DNA of 6,384 nt from Ruminococcaceae bacterium UBA6842 (GTDB lineage: Bacteria; Bacillota; Clostridia; Oscillospirales; Acutalibacteraceae). Location: the NCBI GenBank assembly GCA_002451855.1, contig DKDS01000100.1, forward strand, positions 6,365-12,748, read 5' to 3'. Positions 1 to 6,196 of this stretch are shown piece after piece. The notes beneath the pieces are model-generated. The model saw only the letters and a program-made list of their open reading frames with translations, ran no database searches and was not told the DNA's origin. The translations under genes and the position numbers were made by a program. Position 1 is the stretch's first letter. Every line of letters starts with the position of its first letter.

Positions 1-403
1 CATCAAGGAATTCAGCGCCGATGAGGTCCTTTTCAAACCCGGGAAAGCAGGTGGTTTTCTTGCCGTTTAACAGTCCCTTATGCCCGAAAACAGACGGTGC
101 CGCGCATATAGCGCAGAGCAAAGCGTTTTTCTCCGCCGCAAAATCGATGAATTTCTGTACTGTTTCGCTTTTTTCAAGGTTAAGCGTTCCCGGCATACCG
201 CCGGGAAGTATAACGGCGTCAAGACCGCAAAAACCAGCGTCGCTTTCGGCAATATCCGCCGTGACGGTTATACCGTGCGCTCCCGTTACCGACTTTTCAC
301 CTATTCCTACTGTGTTTACCTCAATTCCGCCCCTGCGCAGAATATCGAGCGGAACCAGCGCCTCACATTCTTCAAAGCCATCCGCAAGAAATATGTAAAC
401 CAT
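1..403 (-). CDS. DJ-1/PfpI family protein, 3' end beyond window
   Basis: The frame is open from an ATG at 403 to the left edge, giving the first 134 residues; the C-terminus is missing. The N-terminus has the DJ-1 arrangement: a beta strand followed by DGFEECEA, where Glu14 matches DJ-1 Glu18. LPGGMPG is at about 67-73. The nucleophile elbow is ALLCAICAAP, where Cys100 matches the reactive Cys106 of human DJ-1. TCFPGFE at about 118-124 is typical of bacterial members, often labelled ThiJ/PfpI. Known roles in this family include deglycase/glyoxalase-like, chaperone and stress functions, but the substrate cannot be read from sequence. The start is supported by GGGAGG at 412-417, 8 nt upstream and lying inside the last codons of tmk. 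It follows tmk by 5 nt and is very probably the third gene of the thyX operon. The family call is confident; the exact function is unknown. Confidence 0.9.
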   Translation of the reverse strand, partial: MVYIFLADGFEECEALVPLDILRRGGIEVNTVGIGEKSVTGAHGITVTADIAESDAGFCGLDAVILPGGMPGTLNLEKSETVQKFIDFAAEKNALLCAICAAPSVFGHKGLLNGKKTTCFPGFEKDLIGAEFLD

Positions 404-408
404 AACGC

Positions 409-1074
409 TTACCTCCCGTATAATTTCATAACGGAGCTTAAAATATCGTCCGATATATCAAGTACCGTTCTGGGTTCGCCGTTTTCGGCGCAGGATACCG
501 TTTCCCACCCCGAATACTTTGCGGTAAAGGTTGCGGCCTTACGGCAATTTTCAAGATACTTAACATCGCTCTCGTGAATATCCTTTTTGCCGGAATCGGT
601 ATACCTCTTATCAAGCAGCTTTTGCGAGACCTCAACCGGCATATCAAGGAAAATAACCTTGTCGGGTTTCGGTATGCCTATCTTGCCGTATTCAAAATCG
701 TAAAGCCAGTCAAGAAAAGGTATCCAGTCCTTTTCTTGGAGCTTTGACGCTTGGTGAACGGCGTTTGATGTGGTGTATCTGCCCGATATAACCGTGCCGC
801 CGTTATTGTAATAGTCCCCCCACCCCGTTTTATACGAGGCGAACCTGTCCACCGTATAAAAGGCGGACGCGGCGTACGGGTTCACATCCGATGGGTGCGT
901 ACCGAATTCACCTGCAAGATACATCTTTACAAGGGCGCTCGAATTGCTTGCATAATCGGGAAACGAAACGGTTTTACAGTCAATACCGTTTTCCTTAAGC
1001 CGTTTCGGGAGCAGGTCAAGCTGTGTTGATTTTCCGCTGCCGTCAAGTCCCTCGATTACTATAAGCTTACCCAT
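409..1074 (-). CDS. tmk: Thymidylate kinase (dTMP kinase)
   Basis: Phosphorylates dTMP to dTDP with ATP in the cytoplasm, the step directly after thymidylate synthase. The 221-residue protein opens with a beta strand and the P-loop GLDGSGKST at 9-17. FPDY (38-41) and VDRF (75-78) are the usual substrate-binding elements. GRYTTSN (98-104) sits where the DR(Y/H) motif is expected, and a LID-like segment KRYTDSGKKDIHES lies around 156-169. Length and motifs fit the clostridial form of the family. The P-loop lacks the basic residue of type I enzymes. One oddity is Gly98, where the family normally has the Asp of DRY; the codon is GGC, one transition from GAC. The ATG overlaps the end of thyX by 8 bp. 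The nearest ribosome-site-like stretch, AAGGA, is 11 nt upstream, so translational coupling to thyX is likely. Confidence 0.96.
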   Translation of the reverse strand: MGKLIVIEGLDGSGKSTQLDLLPKRLKENGIDCKTVSFPDYASNSSALVKMYLAGEFGTHPSDVNPYAASAFYTVDRFASYKTGWGDYYNNGGTVISGRYTTSNAVHQASKLQEKDWIPFLDWLYDFEYGKIGIPKPDKVIFLDMPVEVSQKLLDKRYTDSGKKDIHESDVKYLENCRKAATFTAKYSGWETVSCAENGEPRTVLDISDDILSSVMKLYGR

Positions 1075-1840
1075 TGTTTTTCAGTTCCTTAAATTTTTCT
1101 CTTACCTCTGCCGCCTTGCCGCAGGACATTTTACCCTCGCTGCAAGCGCCGCCGAGACATGCGGGACCCGAATTTTTAAACAGCTCGGGGGCTACCACCG
1201 AGACAAGCGCTAACATCTGAACCGCTACATCCCTTATTTCCCACTGCGCTCTGTTACAGCAGCGAATTTTAAAGAAATTCTTTAAAGAGCGGGCGTTCAT
1301 GGTTACAATCATTTGTGTTTCGCAGGAGTTCGGAAGAACAAAACGGGCGTCCTCGATAGCCTTTTTCTCGGCAAGCCTTGTCGCCGTTTTTTCGTCATTT
1401 CCCTCAGCCATAAAGGTCTTTATATGCTTTTCTTTGAGTATTGCGGCGATTTGGTCGTATTTTTTTTGGTCCTCCGCCATTATTTCGTCGTACAGTCTTT
1501 TCGCCTCGGGGTCGGCGGCAATTTCGGGCGGAGTTACATAACCGAAGCTGCCCTCCCTTACATAGCGCTGACTTTTAACCGAAAACGACGCTATTCTGTG
1601 CCTTGTTATCTGAGCGAGCAAGGAACGGGAAACGCCCTCTATTCCGAAAGTAAAGCTTGCGTGCTCAATGGGGCTTTCGTGACCTATTTCGGAAAGCATT
1701 TCAACAAAAGCCGCCGCCTTTTCGTCGGTAAGACTTTCATTGAGATCCTCGATGTTAGAACTGCTGTAACAAAGCTTTGCCGCTTCCGCAACAGTGCGCT
1801 CGGGATTGGGTGTGTATGCAAGTAAAAAAACCTTAGCCAT
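1067..1840 (-). CDS. thyX: FAD-dependent thymidylate synthase ThyX
   Basis: Makes dTMP from dUMP using methylene-tetrahydrofolate and reduced FAD; it is the alternative to ThyA. The 257-residue protein carries the signature RHRxxSxxxxSxRY as RHRIASFSVKSQRY at 80-93. SPIEHASFTF (56-65) contains the conserved His60. NARSLKNFFKIR (182-193) and NRAQWEIR (196-203) form the C-terminal part of the dUMP/FAD site. After the usual core there is a cysteine-bearing tail with Cys228, Cys233 and Cys240 (C-x4-C-x6-C), plus a Cys194-Cys195 pair just before NRAQWEIR. The start is fixed by GGAGGAG 7 nt upstream. Its stop overlaps the tmk start, so the two enzymes acting in series are made together. It has its own strong promoter. 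No thyA is visible in the window. Confidence 0.98.
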   Translation of the reverse strand: MAKVFLLAYTPNPERTVAEAAKLCYSSSNIEDLNESLTDEKAAAFVEMLSEIGHESPIEHASFTFGIEGVSRSLLAQITRHRIASFSVKSQRYVREGSFGYVTPPEIAADPEAKRLYDEIMAEDQKKYDQIAAILKEKHIKTFMAEGNDEKTATRLAEKKAIEDARFVLPNSCETQMIVTMNARSLKNFFKIRCCNRAQWEIRDVAVQMLALVSVVAPELFKNSGPACLGGACSEGKMSCGKAAEVREKFKELKNNG

Positions 1841-1846
1841 TGTAAT

Positions 1847-1853
1847 CTCCTCC
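1847..1853 (-). promoter_or_regulatory. thyX ribosome binding site
   Basis: Reads GGAGGAG on the minus strand, with 6 nt between it and the thyX ATG (8 nt from the GGAGG core). It is the strongest ribosome site among the complete genes here and fixes the thyX start. Confidence 0.85.
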
Positions 1854-1865
1854 GTATTCTAATTG

Positions 1866-1894
1866 ATTATAACAAAAACCTTTCGGCATATCAA
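1866..1894 (-). promoter_or_regulatory. Sigma-A promoter of the thyX-tmk-DJ-1 operon
   Basis: On the minus strand, TTGATA (1889-1894) and TATAAT (1866-1871) are separated by 17 nt, and a TG one base before the -10 makes it an extended type. Transcription should start near 1859, giving a leader of about 20 nt that contains little beyond the ribosome site. The -35 begins only 7 nt after the greA stop, leaving no room for a terminator between the genes, so greA read-through may add to expression. Confidence 0.8.
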
Positions 1895-1901
1895 CCGATT
1901 T

Positions 1902-2405
1902 TCAAAATTTTCTTATTTCAAGCTTATCGTCGTCGTTTCCCTTTTCTATTGAGCGGACTACTATATAATAGCTGTAATCGTCGCTGACCTTTATACAAAG
2001 CCTGTCCCCCACCTTAGCGCCCATAAGCGCAGAACCCATAGGCGATTCACGGCTTATAAGCCTTTCAAGGGAATTTTGCCTTAACGAGGTTACGATACGC
2101 ACCTTTTCCGTGGCGTCGTCCTCCTCAACATAGTATTCTACGGTGTCGAAAAGTCCGACTTCGTCGGTTTTGCTTTCGGGGTGTATCACCCTCGCTGTTT
2201 TTATCATATTGCGGAGATACCTTATGCGGCTTTCGTTTTTGCCCCTTTCACGCTTTGCGGCGTGGTACTCGGCATTCTCACTTAAATCGCCGAAGCTTCT
2301 TGTAAACTTAACTTCCTCAAGTATTTTCGGGCGAACCGTACCTATGCGGTATTCAAGCTCGTCCTTCATTTTTTTAATATCAACCTCTGTAAGCTCATCA
2401 TACAT
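1902..2405 (-). CDS. greA: Transcription elongation factor GreA
   Basis: Enters the secondary channel of RNA polymerase and promotes cleavage of backtracked RNA. From the preferred start the protein is 167 residues. An N-terminal coiled-coil hairpin (about 1-72) has the tip motif GDLSENAEYHAA, where Asp40 and Glu43 match catalytic Asp41 and Glu44 of E. coli GreA. The FKBP-like C-terminal domain (about 80-167) ends with ISRESPMGSALMGAKVGD. Three in-frame ATGs lie at 2414, 2411 and 2405. AAGGA (2415-2419) abuts the first and is 9 nt from the third, so the third is the best start; the longest alternative adds three residues (170 aa). The gene ends in TGA, 61 nt before thyX. It could be a second Gre paralogue rather than the only one; the window cannot tell. 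Confidence 0.95.
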   Translation of the reverse strand: MYDELTEVDIKKMKDELEYRIGTVRPKILEEVKFTRSFGDLSENAEYHAAKRERGKNESRIRYLRNMIKTARVIHPESKTDEVGLFDTVEYYVEEDDATEKVRIVTSLRQNSLERLISRESPMGSALMGAKVGDRLCIKVSDDYSYYIVVRSIEKGNDDDKLEIRKF

Positions 2406-2414
2406 ATACATCAT

Positions 2415-2419
2415 TCCTT
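2415..2419 (-). promoter_or_regulatory. greA ribosome binding site deciding among three ATGs
   Basis: AAGGA on the minus strand (AGAAGGA with two more bases) lies 0, 3 and 9 nt from the ATGs at 2414, 2411 and 2405. Only the last spacing is in the usual range, which favours the 2405 start. Confidence 0.65.
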
Positions 2420-2426
2420 CTAAGGT

Positions 2427-2455
2427 ATTATACTACCTGTGCCGCATTAAAACAA
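2427..2455 (-). promoter_or_regulatory. greA promoter
   Basis: A perfect TATAAT (2427-2432) on the minus strand lies 17 nt downstream of TTGTTT (2450-2455), a weak -35 that keeps only TTG. The start point is predicted near 2420, which places the ribosome site at or next to the 5' end of the message. Confidence 0.7.
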
Positions 2456-2504
2456 GTGATATTTTGCTATGTAAAAAGAGACTGGAATAAGATAGAAAAA
2501 CATA

Positions 2505-2533
2505 TTGACTAACGGGCGCAAAAAATGTAAAAT
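2505..2533 (+). promoter_or_regulatory. azlCD promoter
   Basis: TTGACT (2505-2510) and TAAAAT (2528-2533) are separated by 17 nt; each matches consensus at five of six positions. Transcription should start near 2540, leaving a leader of about 32 nt before the azlC GTG. It is arranged back to back with the greA promoter; the two -35 boxes are about 50 bp apart. A small dyad, ATTG-N5-CAAT (2534-2546), sits on the predicted start point and could be an operator, though the arms are only 4 bp. Confidence 0.72.
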
Positions 2534-2571
2534 ATTGTTTGGCAATTTTCAAAGAAACGGCGTGACTTCCA

Positions 2572-3303
2572 GTGTCGGACAGTAAAAAATGGTATTTTAA
2601 AGGATTAAAGGACGGTATTCCGATAGCGCTCGGCTATTTTGCGGTTGCGTTCACCCTCGGAATAGCGGCAAAAAAGGCAGGGCTTACCCCATTTCAGGCG
2701 TGGCTTACCTCCGCGCTTACAAATGCGTCGGCAGGCGGATACGCCGGCTTTACGCTTATCGGGGCAAACGCCGCCTATATAGAGCTTGCGATAACGGAGC
2801 TGATAGTAAACGCAAGGTACTTGCTTATGTCCTGCGCGCTAAGCCAAAAGCTTGCGCCCGAGACCTCGCTTTTGCACCGCGCGCTTATTGCGTTTGATGT
2901 TACGGACGAAATATTCGGTATTTCAATATCCGTACCCGGTACGCTTAACCCGTTTTATAATTACGGAGCTATGTCGGTCGCAATCCCCGGTTGGGCGTTC
3001 GGCACACTGCTCGGCGTAATTATGGGTAATATTCTTCCGCAAAACCTTGTAAGCGCTTTAAGCGTGGGGCTTTACGGAATGTTCTTAGCAATAATTATTC
3101 CGCCCGCAAGAAAAAACAAAATAATCGCCGTGCTTGTAATAATATCTATGGCGGCAAGCCTGCTGTTTTCAAAGCTTCCGCCCTTTTCCTCGATTTCCGA
3201 GGGTATGAGAATTATTATTCTTACGGTTATCATATCCCTTACCGCGGCACTGCTTTTCCCCGTAAAGAATGAAGAAACGGAGGAAAACCCGAATGAAGCA
3301 TAA
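2572..3303 (+). CDS. azlC: AzlC family branched-chain amino-acid permease, large subunit
   Basis: Membrane protein of 243 residues in the AzlC/YgaZ/BrnF family, the large subunit of two-component exporters of branched-chain amino acids. In B. subtilis azlCD is linked to azaleucine resistance. The N-terminus KGLKDGIPIALGYFAVAFTLG is typical of the family. VNARYLLMS (79-87) and FDVTDEIFG (108-116) are the conserved loop motifs. Hydrophobic segments lie at about 16-33, 45-64, 67-88, 133-152, 157-177, 183-200 and 211-229, followed by an acidic, charged tail. The GTG at 2572 is chosen because an in-frame TGA sits at 2563-2565 and no other usable start precedes the conserved region. No clear Shine-Dalgarno sequence precedes it. 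The last 11 bp overlap azlD. Substrate is inferred from family only. Confidence 0.95.
   Translation: MSDSKKWYFKGLKDGIPIALGYFAVAFTLGIAAKKAGLTPFQAWLTSALTNASAGGYAGFTLIGANAAYIELAITELIVNARYLLMSCALSQKLAPETSLLHRALIAFDVTDEIFGISISVPGTLNPFYNYGAMSVAIPGWAFGTLLGVIMGNILPQNLVSALSVGLYGMFLAIIIPPARKNKIIAVLVIISMAASLLFSKLPPFSSISEGMRIIILTVIISLTAALLFPVKNEETEENPNEA
3279..3284 (+). promoter_or_regulatory. azlD ribosome binding site deciding the start
   Basis: GGAGGA ends 8 nt before the ATG at 3293, inside the azlC coding sequence. An in-frame ATG at 3269 lies upstream of it and has no comparable site, so 3293 is preferred. Confidence 0.8.
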
Positions 3304-3601
3304 TGTGTATGTTTATATAGCTGTAATGACCGCGGTTACATTTCTTATAAGGGTACTGCCCCTTACGCTGATACGGAAAAAGATAACCAATGTAACGCTC
3401 AGGTCCTTTCTTTACTATGTTCCGTATGTCACCCTTGCGATAATGACCTTCCCCGCAATAATAGACTGCACGCAAAGCGTTTGGTCGGGCATTGCGGCGC
3501 TTATAACAGGCGTCCTGCTTGCGTACTTCGGGGTAAGCCTTTTCGGGGTTGCGGTATGCTCCTGCGCCGTTGTTTTTATAATTGAACTGATTATTCTTTA
3601 G
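3293..3601 (+). CDS. azlD: AzlD family branched-chain amino-acid transport protein, small subunit
   Basis: Small membrane partner of AzlC (AzlD/YgaH/BrnE family), 102 residues, the normal size. The conserved TFLIRVLPLTLIRKK (16-30) includes Arg20 and Pro23. YYVPYVTLAIMTFPAI (41-56) is the family hallmark. Four hydrophobic segments lie at about 5-26, 41-58, 64-81 and 83-101. The gene overlaps azlC by 11 bp, consistent with making the two subunits in fixed proportion. An alternative start at 3269 would add eight basic residues but lacks a good ribosome site. A strong hairpin terminator follows 3 nt after the stop. Direction of transport is inferred from characterised family members, which mostly export. 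Confidence 0.93.
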   Translation: MKHNVYVYIAVMTAVTFLIRVLPLTLIRKKITNVTLRSFLYYVPYVTLAIMTFPAIIDCTQSVWSGIAALITGVLLAYFGVSLFGVAVCSCAVVFIIELIIL

Positions 3602-3604
3602 CGT

Positions 3605-3644
3605 ATCAAAAAACGGTTGTCCGAACGGACAACCGTTTTTTGAT
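3605..3644. terminator. Bidirectional Rho-independent terminator between azlD and the GH3 gene
   Basis: A perfect 19-bp inverted repeat (3605-3623 and 3626-3644) is centred on two A residues; in RNA the loop would be GAAC. The GC-rich core is CGGTTGTCCG and its complement. It is flanked by A6 (3608-3613) and T6 (3636-3641), so a U tract follows the hairpin on either strand. It lies 3 nt after the azlD stop and 5 nt beyond the GH3 stop, so one element serves both convergent genes. Confidence 0.93.
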
Positions 3645-3649
3645 GTTTA

Positions 3650-6097
3650 TTAAAGCTCAATACTGCCGCTGAGTCTTATATCGCCCGAGGAAGAGCCTAC
3701 ATAAATAATGAACTCTCCCCTTTCAAGCGTCCAGTCAGCGGTCTTTTCATCGTAGAACGAAAAGTCCTTTGCGTTAAGCGTTGCGCTTACTCTTACGGCT
3801 TCGCCGCTCTTAAGCTCGGCCTTCATAAATCCTCTTAATTCTTTCGGAGGTCTCTTAACACTGCAAACAGGGTCGCCGACATATATCTGCGTGGTTTCCT
3901 TTGCGGTACGGTCACCGATATTTTTAACGGTGTATTCAACCGTTACCGTATCGTTTTCCGCCGAAAGCGTTAAATCGGAATACTCAAATTCGGAATACGA
4001 AAGTCCGTGTCCGAACGGGAACATCGGCTCTATTTTGTCATTGTCGAACGCTCTGTACCCTACAAGTATATCCTCGTTGTATCTGCAATTCTCTTTCTTA
4101 TACTCGCCGTATCTCGCAACGGGTGTGTCCTCGTATTTATACGGCAGTGTAAAGGGCATTTTTCCGCTTGGCCAGACCTTGCCCGTAAGAATGTCGGCAA
4201 GCGCGTTGCCGCCCTCCATTCCGGCATACCATGTCCATAAAACGGCGTTCGCATCGTCTATCCACGGCATTTCAACAGGCGAGCCCGCCGTGAGAACAAT
4301 AACCGTTTCGGGGTTTGCCTTTAAAAGCTTTGGAATTATTACATCCTGCTCGTTTGTAAGGCGCATGGAGCGCTTGTCTATCGACTCCGTATCGTAGCTG
4401 TGGTCAAGACCGCCGCAGTAAATAACGCAGTCCGCCTCCTTTGCCTTTTGGAGAAGTACCTTTTCCGAAGAACAGGAAGCGTATTCGGACGGGGTTATCC
4501 AACCGAAATTAAAGTAGGTTTCCTTGTGAACCTTGCTCTTTGCTATATGAATTTCAAAATCAAGGTTATCGCCCTTTTTGTAATCGTAGCTTACAGAGCC
4601 TTCAAGGTCCATACCGACCTCGTTTATCTCGATTTTGGTCTCGCCGTTGATTTTTACAACGGCACTGCCGTTAGTTGCCGCCCTGAACGAAAATCCGCCC
4701 GTTTCGGGAATGGCGACCGAGAAGTAAATATCATACGAAACGGCGTCCGTACCCCTAATGTCGGCGGTATCGCTCAACGCTTCGGTCGAAACAATGTTTC
4801 CGTTTTCGTCCTGTGTGTTTGTTACCGTTTTATAATTGCGGCACCCTGCCTTTAAATCCGTGATGTTAAGATTTTGCATGGGAATGGTATTGTATTTTAA
4901 GTCAAATACGCCGCTTTCGTATTCAATTTCGCAGGTATCGGAAAATTTGTTTTTAATACCCTCAAGCGGTGTTATTTCATACACGGTTCTGACGCCGCTT
5001 GAGCTGCCGCCCTCGGAATGCTTGGCGGCGGCGTTTCTGCCCACAACCAAAAGCTTCTTGATTTTAGATTTATCAAGCGGCAAAAGGTTGTTTTTGTTTT
5101 TAAGAAGAACCATACCCTCGGCGGCAATGTCATAGGCGGTCTGCTGGTGCGCCTTTGTGTTGTACTCGCCCTTTTTCCTGTCGGGGTTCATCTTGTTTAT
5201 GCTGAACATAAGCCTTAATATGCGGCGTACCTTGTCGTCAAGCTTTTGTCTTACTTCTTCGCTTTCTTTGGCTTTTTTAAGGAAAGCGTCCGCAAGATAA
5301 TACTCGTTATACGGCTTGTTTGTTCCCATTTCAATATCAAGACCGTTGTTTATCGCCTCGTCCGTATCGTGAACGCCTGCCCAGTCGCTTAAATAAACGC
5401 CCTCAAAGCCCCACTTGTCCTTTAACAAATCCTTTACAAGATATTTGTTGTGGCACATATGCTGTTGCTTGTATCTGTTGTAGGCGCCCATAACAGAGGA
5501 AGCGCCGCCCTCTATAATAGCCGCGTAAAAGCCCCTTAAATAGATTTCGTGGAGCGCTCTGTCGCTTACCTCGGCATTAACACGGGAACGGTGGTATTCC
5601 TGATTGTTAAGGCAGTAATGCTTAACGCAGGACGCGGTATCCTGCGACTCGATACCCCTTACAAGCTCGGGCGCCATTTTTTCGATAACGCAGGGGTCCT
5701 CGCTCATATATTCAAAGTTTCTTCCGCAAAGCGGAGTTCTTATTATGTTTATTCCGGGTCCTAAAATTATGTCCTTGCCCCTGTATCTCGCTTCCGAGCC
5801 GAGCGTTTCGCCGAAACGCCTTGCAAGCTCGGGATTAAAGGTGGACGCAAGCGCCGTTTCGGTGGGAAGATATGTACATTTGTCCTCCTCACGGTTAAGG
5901 CACGCCCAAGAGTCCTTTTCAACATCCGAACGCACCCCGTGCGGACCGTCCATCATAGTAAGCTCGTCAATTCCGAGCCGTTCCACACCGGCTGACGCAA
6001 ATTTTGAATTTGCGTGGCACATCGCAACCTTTTCCTCAAGGGTCATTTTTTCAAGTAATTCGTCAATCTTTTTCTCTGTTTGCTGTGATATTCTCAT
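3650..6097 (-). CDS. Glycoside hydrolase family 3 beta-glycosidase with PA14-like insert
   Basis: Predicted retaining exo-acting beta-glycosidase, most likely a beta-glucosidase or beta-xylosidase on short oligosaccharides. From the 6097 start it is 815 residues. The N-terminal GH3 barrel (about 15-300) has DGPHG (50-54), RNFEYMSEDP (126-135), the KHY triad (159-161), VMGAYNRYK (202-210) and the nucleophile Asp238 in LSDWAGVHD. The GH3 C-terminal domain starts near 328 with GMVLLKNKNNLLPL. It is interrupted at about 395-540 by a beta-rich segment resembling PA14, then resumes with YDTESIDKR, whose Glu571 is the likely acid/base. FPFGHGLSY is at 693-701, and a fibronectin-III-like domain ends the protein (about 715-810). 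No signal peptide is present, so it should act in the cytoplasm on imported sugars. It has its own promoter and terminator. An ATG at 6112 adds five residues but has a poorer ribosome site. Exact sugar specificity cannot be read. Confidence 0.95.
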   Translation of the reverse strand: MRISQQTEKKIDELLEKMTLEEKVAMCHANSKFASAGVERLGIDELTMMDGPHGVRSDVEKDSWACLNREEDKCTYLPTETALASTFNPELARRFGETLGSEARYRGKDIILGPGINIIRTPLCGRNFEYMSEDPCVIEKMAPELVRGIESQDTASCVKHYCLNNQEYHRSRVNAEVSDRALHEIYLRGFYAAIIEGGASSVMGAYNRYKQQHMCHNKYLVKDLLKDKWGFEGVYLSDWAGVHDTDEAINNGLDIEMGTNKPYNEYYLADAFLKKAKESEEVRQKLDDKVRRILRLMFSINKMNPDRKKGEYNTKAHQQTAYDIAAEGMVLLKNKNNLLPLDKSKIKKLLVVGRNAAAKHSEGGSSSGVRTVYEITPLEGIKNKFSDTCEIEYESGVFDLKYNTIPMQNLNITDLKAGCRNYKTVTNTQDENGNIVSTEALSDTADIRGTDAVSYDIYFSVAIPETGGFSFRAATNGSAVVKINGETKIEINEVGMDLEGSVSYDYKKGDNLDFEIHIAKSKVHKETYFNFGWITPSEYASCSSEKVLLQKAKEADCVIYCGGLDHSYDTESIDKRSMRLTNEQDVIIPKLLKANPETVIVLTAGSPVEMPWIDDANAVLWTWYAGMEGGNALADILTGKVWPSGKMPFTLPYKYEDTPVARYGEYKKENCRYNEDILVGYRAFDNDKIEPMFPFGHGLSYSEFEYSDLTLSAENDTVTVEYTVKNIGDRTAKETTQIYVGDPVCSVKRPPKELRGFMKAELKSGEAVRVSATLNAKDFSFYDEKTADWTLERGEFIIYVGSSSGDIRLSGSIEL

Positions 6098-6103
6098 CGG
6101 TAA

Positions 6104-6110
6104 ACACCTC
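6104..6110 (-). promoter_or_regulatory. GH3 gene ribosome binding site deciding the start
   Basis: GAGGTGT on the minus strand places its GAGG core 9 nt before the ATG at 6097. The upstream ATG at 6112 would be only about 12 nt from the predicted transcript start and has just CAGG one base away, so 6097 is preferred. Confidence 0.65.
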
Positions 6111-6130
6111 ATACCTGATTTTCAATTTGA

Positions 6131-6159
6131 ATTATAGCAAAAGGAAAAAGTCATTTCAA
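6131..6159 (-). promoter_or_regulatory. GH3 gene promoter
   Basis: On the minus strand, TTGAAA (6154-6159) and TATAAT (6131-6136) are 17 nt apart, with TGC directly before the -10 giving an extended -10. The predicted start is near 6124, with a leader of about 26 nt. It lies downstream of the previous gene's terminator, so the GH3 gene is an independent unit. Confidence 0.8.
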
Positions 6160-6162
6160 TGT

Positions 6163-6196
6163 TTTCTTTGATTTTAACAAAAAGAAACAAAGAAAC
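6163..6196. repeat. Short AAAGAAAC repeats upstream of the GH3 promoter, possible regulator site
   Basis: Two perfect tandem copies of AAAGAAAC (6181-6188 and 6189-6196) occur on the plus strand. Their inverted counterpart TTTCTTTG is at 6163-6170, making an 8-bp inverted repeat with CAAAGAAA at 6188-6195. The block begins 3 nt upstream of the GH3 -35 box, where activators such as AraC-type proteins bind. The sequence is A/T-rich and low in complexity, so chance is a real alternative. Confidence 0.4.

Noticed and set aside
80..577. A 165-codon plus-strand open frame across the DJ-1/tmk junction
   Set aside because: It lies opposite two clearly recognised genes, its translation resembles no family, and it has no ribosome site; it is an antisense shadow.
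1313..1825. A 170-codon plus-strand open frame opposite thyX
   Set aside because: The product is Phe/Arg-rich without domain character and lies wholly inside thyX, whose motifs are unambiguous.
1841..1901. A terminator between greA and thyX
   Set aside because: The 61-nt gap holds the thyX promoter and ribosome site; no GC-rich hairpin followed by T residues is present.
2534..2571. A T-box or other leader-RNA riboswitch controlling azlCD by amino-acid supply
   Set aside because: The predicted leader is only about 32 nt and has no terminator hairpin or T-box motif, far too short for such an element.
3891..4397. A 168-codon plus-strand open frame opposite the GH3 gene
   Set aside because: Ser/Tyr-rich translation typical of a reversed coding strand; the GH3 frame is continuous and fully motif-supported.
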